Notes: generated by a model from the sequence alone, not told the origin. A stretch of DNA of 64,000 nucleotides from Palsa-360 sp963719875 (GCA_963719875.1 CAVRDJ010000002.1:1798001-1862000), one strand, 5' to 3'; positions 34,576 through 42,848 are shown, numbered from the stretch's first letter. Numbers and translations: made by a program.

Positions 34576-36099
34576 ATGGCAGCTTTGCACACCCTACCGT
34601 ACTGCCATTACGACCGCAAATCTGGCGTTCTCGTTTTGAGCGGTTATGGCATCCGTGTCCAAGTAAACGCTGGCCACCTGCTCGCTCATGACGGGATAGC
34701 AGATGAGCGCCGGACCATCCGCCTGCCTCGCGTGGGTCACGGGTTGCATAGGCTCGTAATAATTGGGAGCGACGGCTTCATCACCCTTGAGGCCGTCCGC
34801 TGGATTTCTGATGTGGGGGCCGCCTTCGTGATGCTCGAACGAGACGGCTCGGTGCTGGTCACAACCGGGCCGGTTCGCCCATCCGATGCCCGCTTGCGAC
34901 GCGCTCAATCGCTCGCCTACGAATCTGGGATTGCTATGAAGATCGCTCGTGAATTGATTTATCGCAAATTATCTGGCCAAGAACATCTCGTCCGCAAAAA
35001 GCTCGGCGCTACGTCAGTAGCAGATACGATTGCACAGGCCCGGCTCGCTTTGGCCGAGGCTGAAACAATTCCATTGATTCGTCAACTTGAGTCCCGAGCG
35101 GCATCTGCTTACTGGTCTGCATGGCGCAATATTCCAATCGCTTTCCCAAAGAATGATCTTCGACGTGTACCGGAGCACTGGCGCATGTTTGCTAGCCGAC
35201 ATTCCCCACTAACCGGCTCTCCCCGTCTCGCTGTCAACCCTCCGAACGCGATCCTGAACTATCTGTATGCATTACTTGAATCTGAAGCGCGTCTAGCAAT
35301 TGCCGCGCTCGGGCTTGACCCAGGTATCGGCGTTATGCACGTTGATTCTCCGTCCCGTGACAGTTTCGCTTGCGATTTAATGGAAGCGGTTAGGCCTCAA
35401 GTAGACGCGTATCTGCTTGATTGGATCGTCCGAGAGCCTCTACACCGACAATGGTTCATCGAGCAGCGCGACGGCAATTGCCGATTGATGGGACCGTTCG
35501 CTATACGGCTGTCTGAGACCGCTTCAACGTGGGGTCGCGCTGTCGCGCCAATCGCAGAATGGGTATCGCGCACACTTTGGTCAACGATGCGGAAGCCGAC
35601 TGGCCAAGCGTACCCTGCAACGCGATTGAGTCAAAGTCGCCGACGCCAAGCAAAAGGGAGTTCATTTGATGCCCGAAGCGAAAATACGCTTCGTCCGCTG
35701 CGTATCTGTCGAATCTGCGGCGCAGCCATTAACCGGGGTCAGACTTACTGTGCGTCATGCGCTGTCGGTGTTTCCAGGGAAGGACTAATCGAGGCCGCAA
35801 AACTCGGGCGTATAGCTACGCACAGCCGTGAAGCCGAGGCTCTTCGTGCCAAGACCCAACGAAAACACGCTGCCGCTATATCTACGTGGCAGGCTTCTCA
35901 GTTACCAGAATGGCTGAACGAGGAAGCTTACCGGACAAAGATTCAACCAGCGCTTGCTGGAATGACGGTTCCGGCTATCGCGACTGCTCTCGGCATCTCG
36001 GAGCCATATGCCGCAGATATTCGCGCGGGTAGGAGAACACCGCATCCAAGAAATTGGCTGACACTCGCGCAGTTGGTTAGCGTGTCACCGGAAGAATGA
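34576..36099 (+). CDS. cas1: Stand-alone Cas1 integrase with zinc finger and HTH (casposase-like), 507 aa
   Basis: N-terminal beta domain (LVLSGYGIRVQVNAGHLLAH, HRLVIIGSDGFITLEAVRWI, VMLERDGSVL) and helical catalytic domain. Metal ligands are intact: Glu235 in NAILNYLYALLESEA, His255 in GIGVMHVDSP, and Asp267/Glu270 in ACDLMEAVRP. After about residue 340 come a basic linker, a Cys4 finger (CRICGAAINRGQTYCASC, 378-395) and a C-terminal HTH (AIATALGISEPYAADIRAGR). CRISPR Cas1 proteins are about 300-340 aa and lack this tail; casposases often carry C-terminal DNA-binding domains. No cas2, CRISPR array or effector is in the window. Start ATG 34576 after GGGAGGG. Confidence 0.9.
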   Translation: MAALHTLPYCHYDRKSGVLVLSGYGIRVQVNAGHLLAHDGIADERRTIRLPRVGHGLHRLVIIGSDGFITLEAVRWISDVGAAFVMLERDGSVLVTTGPVRPSDARLRRAQSLAYESGIAMKIARELIYRKLSGQEHLVRKKLGATSVADTIAQARLALAEAETIPLIRQLESRAASAYWSAWRNIPIAFPKNDLRRVPEHWRMFASRHSPLTGSPRLAVNPPNAILNYLYALLESEARLAIAALGLDPGIGVMHVDSPSRDSFACDLMEAVRPQVDAYLLDWIVREPLHRQWFIEQRDGNCRLMGPFAIRLSETASTWGRAVAPIAEWVSRTLWSTMRKPTGQAYPATRLSQSRRRQAKGSSFDARSENTLRPLRICRICGAAINRGQTYCASCAVGVSREGLIEAAKLGRIATHSREAEALRAKTQRKHAAAISTWQASQLPEWLNEEAYRTKIQPALAGMTVPAIATALGISEPYAADIRAGRRTPHPRNWLTLAQLVSVSPEE

Positions 36100-36148
36100 A
36101 GCGGTCGAGCGTGCATGTGTCGCAACGTAGCAGAAGGTTTTGGCTGGT

Positions 36149-36172
36149 GCGACGGGCTGTAGCTCAGGTGCC
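36149..36172 (+). other. tRNA-like 5' fragment downstream of cas1
   Basis: GGGCTGTAGCTCAGGTG matches the acceptor and D-arm start of many tRNAs (tRNA-Ile type), but no anticodon or T arm follows. It may be chance or a trace of a former tRNA target. Confidence 0.2.
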
Positions 36173-36207
36173 TATTCCCGCTATCCATGCAAGCGCAATG
36201 CCATCAA

Positions 36208-36233
36208 CAAAACCCTCTGACAATGCGGGTTTT
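36208..36233 (+). terminator. Possible cas1 terminator
   Basis: AAAACCC pairs with GGGTTTT across an 11-nt loop, about 110 bp past the cas1 stop. The stem is AT-flanked and the T-run is short, so strength is doubtful. Confidence 0.35.
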
Positions 36234-36295
36234 GGCGTTGTAGGGCGTTGATACTTGTTGGTACGTTTTGCGTGGAATTGGGCACGGGCACAGAT

Positions 36296-36445
36296 TCATT
36301 TCGTGGTACGTTTGCACTTCGGGCACTTATCCGGGGGCGCGGGATTGGGATTTTCTTTATCAAACTTTATATCTTCGGATTCGTAACCACAGTTAGGGTT
36401 CTCGCATCGCCAAAGGTAGGTTATTCCCGAAGGGGACTTGACCAT
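36296..36445 (-). CDS. 49-aa zinc-ribbon protein
   Basis: Reads MVKSPSGITYLWRCENPNCG then YESEDIKFDKENPNPAPPDK and CPKCKRTTK. Two pairs, C-x4-C and C-x2-C, set about 25 residues apart form a rubredoxin-like zinc ribbon. A GGAGGT lies 13 nt before the ATG, rather far. Converges on cas1. Function unknown; zinc ribbons of this size bind nucleic acid or protein. Confidence 0.6.
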   Translation of the reverse strand: MVKSPSGITYLWRCENPNCGYESEDIKFDKENPNPAPPDKCPKCKRTTK

Positions 36446-36492
36446 TCTCACGTGAGCACCTCCGTACGGCCATACTACCCCGGCGCGCCCGT

Positions 36493-36705
36493 ATGTTCGA
36501 AATACTTGAATACGTTTTTAGAGTAACAATTATCTACGGCCCTTGTAAACAACACAGGGGCTGCGCAGAATACTCCGTTATTCCTGACAACCCGAATCAA
36601 TACGGCTATTGGCTACACTCAGAAGGTCCAAACACTGACACAGGAGGATTAACGATGGAGATATTGCGGGCTTTTCTGAGTAGTTTGGAAAGTGCCGAAA
36701 GATAG
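36493..36705 (+). CDS. Doubtful small ORF, 70 aa
   Basis: The frame is open for 70 codons without a ribosome site at its first ATG. An internal ATG at 36655 has AGGAGG at 7 nt, giving only MEILRAFLSSLESAER. Either a 16-aa peptide or no gene. Confidence 0.25.
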   Translation: MFEILEYVFRVTIIYGPCKQHRGCAEYSVIPDNPNQYGYWLHSEGPNTDTGGLTMEILRAFLSSLESAER

Positions 36706-36716
36706 AACCGCTGCGC

Positions 36717-37136
36717 TTACGGCTTTGGCACTAACGTTTCTATGATTATCAGCATGACATTGACGCGGCAGCGGTCAGCAGCGAGTTTAAGATTTTCCGG
36801 ACCGGCTTGGGGATAATTTCTAGCTGATTCCCCGGCAAAGTATTCACAGGCATCGCCCAGCTTTCTTGTACCTTCCTCCGAAGTTTTCCACGGCGGGGCT
36901 AATTCTTTCGGGAAACCGTCGCGCTCGCAATCAAGGAATTGTTGTGCGCGCACCAACCTAGCCAAGTCATGTCGTTCGTCCGGCTCGGGCAGGAAGAGGC
37001 CACATTCTGTCCGCCGAGGTGTAAGGGCGGCAAGCTTGTTGCTTGGGGTTTGGGTTTTACGCTGTTGGGAAAATATCGGCGCGCCAATCGAGGATAGGAG
37101 AAGAACCACTAAGCAAACTAGAAATGGCCGCGACAT
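36717..37136 (-). CDS. Secreted unknown protein, 139 aa
   Basis: MSRPFLVCLVVLLLSSIGAP is a signal peptide (cleavage near IFSQQ). The mature domain has four Cys (TECGLF, FLDCERD, DACEYF, DRCRV), likely two disulfides, and is helical. ATG 37136 follows GGAGG at 8 nt; the frame to 37184 lacks a site. No family recognised. Confidence 0.6.
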   Translation of the reverse strand: MSRPFLVCLVVLLLSSIGAPIFSQQRKTQTPSNKLAALTPRRTECGLFLPEPDERHDLARLVRAQQFLDCERDGFPKELAPPWKTSEEGTRKLGDACEYFAGESARNYPQAGPENLKLAADRCRVNVMLIIIETLVPKP

Positions 37137-37198
37137 ATCGGGCACCTCCGTGCGCCGGATTCTGGCACGGCCCCGGCGCGCCAAACATTCGGTCCGGC

Positions 37199-37414
37199 TT
37201 ATTCGCGGATGCTAGCAAGCAAAGCGCGAAGTTCCTTTGCGTGTTCGCTGTATCTTTCCGCCTGATTCCTTGCTGACTCAATCGCGTTTCCTTTCAAGTC
37301 TTCCAACAGCACACGGTGTTTATCAAGCTCGTTCCATGCGTGGGCCGCTTTGTCGGCCTGTGCGATGTCCTCTTCCAGAAGTTCGATGACGCGCTGTTTG
37401 AATCCATTCGCCAT
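37199..37414 (-). CDS. Coiled-coil protein, 71 aa
   Basis: Entirely helical with heptads (RVIELLEEDIAQADKAAHAW, QAERYSEHAKELRALLASI). A strong GAAAGGGGG lies 4 nt before ATG 37414. Function unknown. Confidence 0.55.
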   Translation of the reverse strand: MANGFKQRVIELLEEDIAQADKAAHAWNELDKHRVLLEDLKGNAIESARNQAERYSEHAKELRALLASIRE

Positions 37415-37490
37415 GATTCCCCCTTTCTGATTCGCGCTCCCAATGCCAATGCGTGCCCGGATCGTGGCCGACTGAATGAGAGTCTCGGGA

Positions 37491-37712
37491 CTAGCTGATT
37501 TGAATGACGCGGGCCATCTTTACGAGCGGGGATTTCTTCTGTCGCTCAGCAAATCCAGAGGCCTTAGCATGAACTGTATAGGTGCGAGCAAACCGCTCCC
37601 CGTCTTTGTAAAACACAGTCACCTGCCAATGGTGGTGTTTCCGCCGTCCGTCTTTGCTGAATGATGTGGGTTTTCGAACTTTCATTCGGAGGAATATATC
37701 ACGTTTATTCAC
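37491..37712 (-). CDS. Small basic protein, 73 aa
   Basis: Beta-rich middle HHHWQVTVFYKDGERFARTY with a basic head and tail. Starts with GTG 37712, overlapping the stop of the upstream gene by 4 nt (GTGA), which supports translational coupling. No family recognised. Confidence 0.5.
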   Translation of the reverse strand: MNKRDIFLRMKVRKPTSFSKDGRRKHHHWQVTVFYKDGERFARTYTVHAKASGFAERQKKSPLVKMARVIQIS

Positions 37713-37909
37713 AAAAGAAACATTCGAGACCCCGTGCGACCTTCCAGCGCAAAGACACGAAGGATGCCCTGCACACCAACGAAGATTAGCTTTCCACGTT
37801 CTTCAATCGGATCACCTTTTTCAAATCCTGTTGACCGGACGTAGTTCATTAACACGTTATCGATTGTCCAGCACGAACCATCTTTCACTACGTTAAACTG
37901 AATTAGCAT
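37709..37909 (-). CDS. Small unknown protein, 66 aa
   Basis: MLIQFNVVKDGSCWTIDNVL... beta-rich, no motif. Coupled to the gene at 37491 by a GTGA overlap and only 13 bp from the gene at 37923, so the three are probably one transcript. Confidence 0.45.
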   Translation of the reverse strand: MLIQFNVVKDGSCWTIDNVLMNYVRSTGFEKGDPIEERGKLIFVGVQGILRVFALEGRTGSRMFLL

Positions 37910-37922
37910 TGCAATCCCAAGA

Positions 37923-38552
37923 CTATCTTACTAACCCCGGATTAACCCTATCCTTCCACGCCTCGGGTAGCTCTAATGGCTTCCCACCAGCCTTCACCAG
38001 AACCATAGCATTTATTTTCTGCAACTCTTTGCTAAATTCCGCACTTGCTCTTTGCTCCGCTGAGGGGTATTTGATTCCAAAAAATTCGACAAGCGAGAGT
38101 GTTTCTTGACATTGCGGAATCAAAGTTAATTCCATCAGGAGACCACCGATAGCAGCCACCAAACCTGTACCCGCTTGTTGATAAGGACCATTAACATCTC
38201 TCCCAAGAGCCACCATTTGCCTCGCCGCCTCATTATGCTGTAACGAGTTTCCATGAAAAACTGCTGCATGATAGAGAACTTCCTTTAGGATTCTGTAGAT
38301 TCCCCGCCACTGCGTTTGTTCGAAAGCGAGTGCCCGCTCTGCTTTCTCCCGCTGTTCCTTAATGTCGGCTTCCTTCTTTTGGACAACGTATGTTTGAATG
38401 CTCCAGCCCACGTAGATCACACCGGGAACACCGAGTATGCAGCCCACAAGCGTAATGAATCCCGCATTTTGGTTTGACCAATAGAGAATTAAGTGCCAGA
38501 TGTATGCGCTCATAGAACCTGCATTGTCGGGATGTTCATGCGAATGAAGCAC
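37923..38552 (-). CDS. Single-pass membrane protein with coiled coil, 209 aa
   Basis: A membrane segment at about 32-55 (AGFITLVGCILGVPGVIYVG), then a charged coiled coil (QKKEADIKEQREKAERALAF) and a helical domain with YHAAVFHGNSLQHNEAARQM. The start could be ATG 38552 or Met14 at 38513. No family recognised. Confidence 0.55.
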   Translation of the reverse strand: MLHSHEHPDNAGSMSAYIWHLILYWSNQNAGFITLVGCILGVPGVIYVGWSIQTYVVQKKEADIKEQREKAERALAFEQTQWRGIYRILKEVLYHAAVFHGNSLQHNEAARQMVALGRDVNGPYQQAGTGLVAAIGGLLMELTLIPQCQETLSLVEFFGIKYPSAEQRASAEFSKELQKINAMVLVKAGGKPLELPEAWKDRVNPGLVR

Positions 38553-38579
38553 ATCGTTGCGAGTCGTCTTGTCATGAAT

Positions 38580-39014
38580 CTACCTCGACTGTGGCGGCTC
38601 GGAGTTTGGAGATGTCGGATTCTCTTTCTTTCGCCGCTTCACTAACTCCATTTTAAACTCACGACCAGTATCATCGACAATATACACATCGTTCTTTTCA
38701 ATGGCCCACTTGACGTTAGCATTCTCGGTGAACTTGGGGTCGTGCTGCCAACGCAAGCTTAGCGTCCTCGAACAAAAATAGAGATATTCACCGTCGTCAA
38801 TAGCCACAGTGTAGGTGTTATGTCCCCAAGTGCTCTCGCTAGTGCTCGCTTGGACGTTTCCGTTGTCATCGACGTGTCCGGTCGTCGTTGAGCCACTATG
38901 GGAAGTCCAGTGCTCTTTATCAGCCGACACTAGCTTTCCCGTCCTCCATTCTCGTGGCTTTTCTTTAGCAGTCGATGGACCGTTGAGCAGAAGTGCTGTT
39001 GCCAACGCTGCCAT
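38580..39014 (-). CDS. Secreted unknown protein, 144 aa
   Basis: A short hydrophobic start (MAALATALLLNGPSTAKEKP) may be a truncated signal peptide. Beta-rich body (HNTYTVAIDDGEYLYFCSRT, NDVYIVDDTGREFKMELVKR). An AAGGAGG about 25 nt upstream fits a start codon blocked by a stop, hinting at a frameshift in the signal sequence. Confidence 0.5.
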   Translation of the reverse strand: MAALATALLLNGPSTAKEKPREWRTGKLVSADKEHWTSHSGSTTTGHVDDNGNVQASTSESTWGHNTYTVAIDDGEYLYFCSRTLSLRWQHDPKFTENANVKWAIEKNDVYIVDDTGREFKMELVKRRKKENPTSPNSEPPQSR

Positions 39015-39171
39015 TGCCCTGATTCACATGGTTGAGTCCTCCTTGCATTCGCTGGGCCTCAGTGCGGCGGATTCTACCACGCATCCTTGTGCAAGATGTA
39101 CAAGCGCGGCAATATCGGCAACCGTAAATCGCCATGCGTGCAGCTTGGGACCGTGATACGATGGCCGCAAA

Positions 39172-39660
39172 ATGACCCAGAAACAAATCATCGTGGAAAT
39201 TCTAATCAGTTTGGCGTGTTCCTTAGTTGCGGGGGCAGTCCTTCAGCCTTCGCTAAAGGCACTTTGGGAATGGATGAACAGACCTAGACCCCTAAGCCCA
39301 AGCGAAAAGCGTAGCCTAATAGCATCTATTGACATGCAAGAAGAGGCGCTAGAACGGCTGAACTACTACAGCCAAAGCTCCAAGGATTTATTCTTGTATC
39401 TCTTTCAGTTGGTAACGATGGCTTTGTTATTTTTCATGGCAGCGGTTTGCGTGTATGCGTTATGGCCAACAATCTATGCGGGCACATTCGCGATAGTTGC
39501 TTGCCTGATTTCTTTATCGGCCGTGATGTGCATTGTGGCCTATGCGGAAGCTAACCGAATGTCTGACAAGAACATTGACGCGCACAAAGAACGTATCAGG
39601 AAAAATATTGAGGAAGCTAAAGGAAAGTTGAAGATAGCCCCATACAACCACGATCCCTGA
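39172..39660 (+). CDS. Membrane protein, 162 aa
   Basis: Three helices: ILISLACSLVAGAVLQPSL, FQLVTMALLFFMAAVCVYAL, FAIVACLISLSAVMCIVAYA. A charged loop lies between helices 1 and 2 and a helical, basic C-terminus (KERIRKNIEEAKGK) follows. Family unknown. Confidence 0.6.
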   Translation: MTQKQIIVEILISLACSLVAGAVLQPSLKALWEWMNRPRPLSPSEKRSLIASIDMQEEALERLNYYSQSSKDLFLYLFQLVTMALLFFMAAVCVYALWPTIYAGTFAIVACLISLSAVMCIVAYAEANRMSDKNIDAHKERIRKNIEEAKGKLKIAPYNHDP

Positions 39661-39794
39661 TCGAATGCCACTTACGGACCTGAGAGCGAACTTTTAATTT
39701 TTCTTAGCTGATTTCTTCGTAGCGAGTCCTTCTGTAGCTGCGTCCATAGGATTCTCGGAAGAAATTTTACAGAGAGCGATCAGTCACGTTCCAG

Positions 39795-40222
39795 ATTCAA
39801 ATATCAACCCCATTTGTTCTTTTTGCAAAATTGAAAATATTTTCAGCGAATCACACCCTAAGTCACCTGTTTTCAGCATGCGAGAGTTTTCAGTATCTTG
39901 CGCGTGTGGAGAATTCTGGTAGAGGCGCGCCTTGATCGCGAATGATGTGTTCCTTTTCATAGAACGCAAAATGAAAAACAGCTCTTGCGCCAATTTCGAG
40001 TTCTCCACGAGAACGGCCCACCAATCCCCGCCTCACGCTTCCACGCCGCCCGACACCGTAGGCCCCGCCCGCTCTCCATTTCTCACACCCGCAACGGCGC
40101 AATTGCCGCTCTCCATTTCACGCAACCGCAACAACGCAATCGCCACGCCCCAAGGCAAAATCGCTCAAATAGGGGGTGTAGCACTTTTGCCGTCGCCATA
40201 CACTACCCCCCCAAGCTGTTGT
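39795..40222. repeat. Large hairpin repeat unit, copy B
   Basis: Diverged counterpart of 24405-24800 in the same orientation; it ends in the identical block gccgtcgccatacactaccc then cccaagctgttgtc but lacks the inverted half. Both copies share a minus-strand frame giving YEKE(R/H)II, which may simply reflect DNA similarity. No gene called here. Confidence 0.55.
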
Positions 40223-40332
40223 CCCCTTTCGTGGGCGCTCCTATACTTGGTCGACACAACGCCGAAGTGGCAGCCTCCAAACTTCTGAAGTGGAGGCGGA
40301 CAAATGGAGCATAGATCAGTTTCCCGCCAGAG

Positions 40333-40668
40333 CTAATCTTCACTAGAAGAACCGGAGGCTCGGATGTTTACATTCCGGATTCTTTTTTGAAGTTCCTTCT
40401 TCCTCCTCATCCTTTGGGATGATCGCATTTTCTCAAGGGTATCTTCTGTCATGATCTTTCCTCTGCGACTTCGATTTTCTTTCCCCAATCTTCGCCATCT
40501 TTCTTTCAGGGCTTCCCATGAATCTATGGCTTTAGAGATCGATTTCTTTTCTGCAAATTGTCCGGTGGACTTATAAAATTCGAGAGCATCCCCGCTGGAG
40601 ATCATTCCCCGTTCTCTGTCTTGTCGGGCTCGCTTTTTCAACCCATCAAAAATGCTCTTCCTTTTCAT
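40333..40668 (-). CDS. Basic helical protein, 111 aa
   Basis: MKRKSIFDGLKKRARQDRER..., strongly Lys/Arg-rich throughout, with a Ser/Glu tail. ATG 40668 follows AAGGA at 8 nt. It may bind DNA, as suggested by charge and by its place beside the replication-like region; no family recognised. Confidence 0.5.
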   Translation of the reverse strand: MKRKSIFDGLKKRARQDRERGMISSGDALEFYKSTGQFAEKKSISKAIDSWEALKERWRRLGKENRSRRGKIMTEDTLEKMRSSQRMRRKKELQKRIRNVNIRASGSSSED

Positions 40669-40974
40669 TATCCCAGTCCTTGCCGCGCGGCCAACCAACC
40701 CAAAAAAAAAACGGCCATTATTTCGCTATACTCCCTATCGTTTTTAGGGGGTATATCCCATCCCTATGTGTAGTAGGCCGCAAAGCTAAAAAAGTTCATT
40801 TTTTGGTCGTTTTAGATCGCCGCCTTTTTGTCCCAATTGTCGAGTCTTTTCCGAAAATCCCGGCGCCTCCTATTCCGGATTTTGGGCTGCTCCGCAGGTC
40901 TCTCGCTACACTGCTTACGCGGAGTTAGATTTACTGCCGTCCCAGTGGGAGAACTGCGGGGTCCCTATAAAAAG

Positions 40975-41175
40975 GACTGTTTGAAACCGTCGAAACCGCT
41001 ACACGCTAGGAGTAATCATTGCAGCGGTTTCGTAATCGTCCGAACCGGGACCTGCCTGCCGCCTAATCCTAGGTGCTGGGCAACTAGGCAGCAGGACTAT
41101 GAATTGTCGTATTCAGTAATCTGTTATCCTGCCTAGCTGCCTAACACATACTCTTAGGCAGCTAGGCAGCTTTTC
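40975..41175. other. Nested inverted repeats: candidate replication origin or terminator region
   Basis: CGAAACCGCT (40991-41000) pairs with AGCGGTTTCG (41023-41032). CTGCCTAGCTGCCTAA (41129-41144) pairs perfectly with TTAGGCAGCTAGGCAG (41154-41169), followed by CTTTT. Two further variants (CTGCCTGCCGCCTAA at about 41052, CTAGGCAGCAGG at about 41084) make the set iteron-like. It adjoins the stop of the ATPase gene. A terminator for that gene explains the last hairpin but not the others. Confidence 0.45.
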
Positions 41176-42613
41176 AATCCTCCGAGAGCCTATAGGTCAG
41201 CTTTCCTTTGGCCCCTTTAGCGACAGTCCAATGCTTCCCGATTCCCGCTTTCAGCATGGCTTCTGCTTTGTCTCGGCTGAACCCGTCTCTCTCGGCAGCC
41301 AGCTTTGACAGTTCTCTTTGTGAGGAGTCCGGATTTTCCCGAATCAGGTCGCGGAGAATATGCCGGTATCTCTTCTTCTGTTCCAGAATCGGGTCTCCCG
41401 TCGGTTTGAATCCGGTAACGTGCCACTTGCCGTCCTCGTCTTTGAAACTTTGCACTTCTACCGCCAAACGTCCTTCACCTTCCGGGGCGTACCGTTTCAG
41501 CCAGCTTTGCACGCTGAGGATCGGTCTCTCCGGCCTTGTTGTGTTCTTGTTGACGATAAAATTGTGGAGAGTATCCGCCTTGGCTTCCTTATCCTGGCCG
41601 CCGTAGATTATTTCCCCATCGTACTTTCGAGTGTGGTCCAGGATGCTGATGGTTGCGCCTGCATCGCACAGCTTACGCAAATCTGTATAGAGAGGAGCGG
41701 TCTGACCCGTTGTCTCTCCGCCGTCACCCCGTCTAAGAATGCTGGACCCACTGTCGAAGATGATCCAGGGCCTTCTATCGAATTTCTCGATGCAGTGTTT
41801 TACGAACTGATGCAACATTGGGTCACCAGGATGGGGCGGCGGCTGACTGCCAAACCTGTCCCAAATGATGAGATTTTTGTTTTCTGGCAGGCCAAGGTGC
41901 AAGTCTATGGCGCGGTTCTTAATTACATCGGGCGGATTTTCGTAATCCAAGTATAGAACTTTTCTTTTTCGCGTTTTCATTCCCAGGAATTCATCCCCAG
42001 TGGCTACGGCACCGCAGGCCGCGAGAAGCAATGTGCTTTTGAACGCTCCACGCGGGCCGTAAACCAGCGAGACTGTGCCTTCGGCAAAAAGGGGCTCCAC
42101 GAGCCATTTTGTATCCTGTATGGCGGTTGGATCGAAGCGGGGTACGTTATCCCAGGTCAGGGCACCATTGCCAATCCCGTTCAGAAGCGAGCGAAGTTCG
42201 TCAATCCTCTCATGGACTCGCTGAAAGCGTCCATTGGTGATGTCCTTCTCAGCTGCGATGAGAGTCTCTCGATATCTGCTTTCTCTGGCAAACTCGAACG
42301 CCTGACGAAGGAGAATGGCTTGGTCGGTGAGAGGAATCTTGTAGAGGCTCTTGATGGTCCTACGATACAACCTCCAGGAATCCTTTTCTCCCATAGTCGC
42401 CCGGACCAGTTCCGTCAAAGTCTCTCTGGAAATCTGGTTCTGCTTTCCGTGGGCGGCATATGCCTCCTTCATGATTCTGGATATCTCTACCAGAATCGGA
42501 CTGGTGAAGAACTGTGGTTCTACGATGTCGAACATTTTTTCGGGGTCTCTCAACAAATACACTAACAGCCTCAACTGAAAAGCCTCACTCCACGCATAGG
42601 AATCGCCGATCAT
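41174..42613 (-). CDS. RepA/DnaB-like AAA ATPase (element helicase), 479 aa
   Basis: N-terminal domain resembling DnaB-N (RLLVYLLRDPEKMFDIVEPQ FFTSP). RecA-like AAA_25 core: Walker A YGPRGAFKSTLLLA near 190, Walker B WIIFDSGSS near 285, then SILDHTRKYDG. The C-terminal 60 residues are a winged-helix-like unit (NPDSSQRELSKLAAERDGFS). ATG 42613 follows GGAGG. Plasmid RepA helicases and island primase-helicase modules share this layout. Probably unwinds the excised element for replication. Confidence 0.82.
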   Translation of the reverse strand: MIGDSYAWSEAFQLRLLVYLLRDPEKMFDIVEPQFFTSPILVEISRIMKEAYAAHGKQNQISRETLTELVRATMGEKDSWRLYRRTIKSLYKIPLTDQAILLRQAFEFARESRYRETLIAAEKDITNGRFQRVHERIDELRSLLNGIGNGALTWDNVPRFDPTAIQDTKWLVEPLFAEGTVSLVYGPRGAFKSTLLLAACGAVATGDEFLGMKTRKRKVLYLDYENPPDVIKNRAIDLHLGLPENKNLIIWDRFGSQPPPHPGDPMLHQFVKHCIEKFDRRPWIIFDSGSSILRRGDGGETTGQTAPLYTDLRKLCDAGATISILDHTRKYDGEIIYGGQDKEAKADTLHNFIVNKNTTRPERPILSVQSWLKRYAPEGEGRLAVEVQSFKDEDGKWHVTGFKPTGDPILEQKKRYRHILRDLIRENPDSSQRELSKLAAERDGFSRDKAEAMLKAGIGKHWTVAKGAKGKLTYRLSED

Positions 42614-42726
42614 TTTAGCCTCCGAGGAAAAACTTTTTAGTGGCAGGACTTGGCGACGGCCGAGGGATCTCGGAGGCTAATCCAAGGTGGGAAGTCCTTA
42701 CCCCAGCCGCCCCCAGGTCCTGCCAC
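42614..42726. promoter_or_regulatory. Interleaved inverted repeats upstream of the ATPase
   Basis: TTAGCCTCCGAG (42615-42626) pairs with CTCGGAGGCTAA (42669-42680), and TGGCAGGAC (42641-42649) pairs with GTCCTGCCA (42717-42725), so the two palindromes interlock. The first includes the ribosome-binding site of the ATPase gene. Suggests autoregulation or a pseudoknot-like leader. Confidence 0.45.
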
Positions 42727-42829
42727 AATGAGTTACTCGCCAGCGTTTAGATAACCGAAGCCGACACCCCTTCTGAGTCGGCATGCCGAGTCAGAACGGA
42801 TTGGTCCGGTCCCGAGACTCGCAATTCGG

Positions 42830-42848
42830 CTGTGTCAGAACTGTGTCA
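42830..42848. repeat. Subterminal 19-bp direct repeat (right arm-type site)
   Basis: CTGTGTCAGAACTGTGTCA, identical to 1662-1680, 116 bp inside the right att core. Confidence 0.6.

Noticed and set aside
28000..40300. Casposon terminal inverted repeats with target duplication
   Set aside because: None could be recognised by eye on the two sides of the polB-cas1 block; left unassigned rather than guessed.
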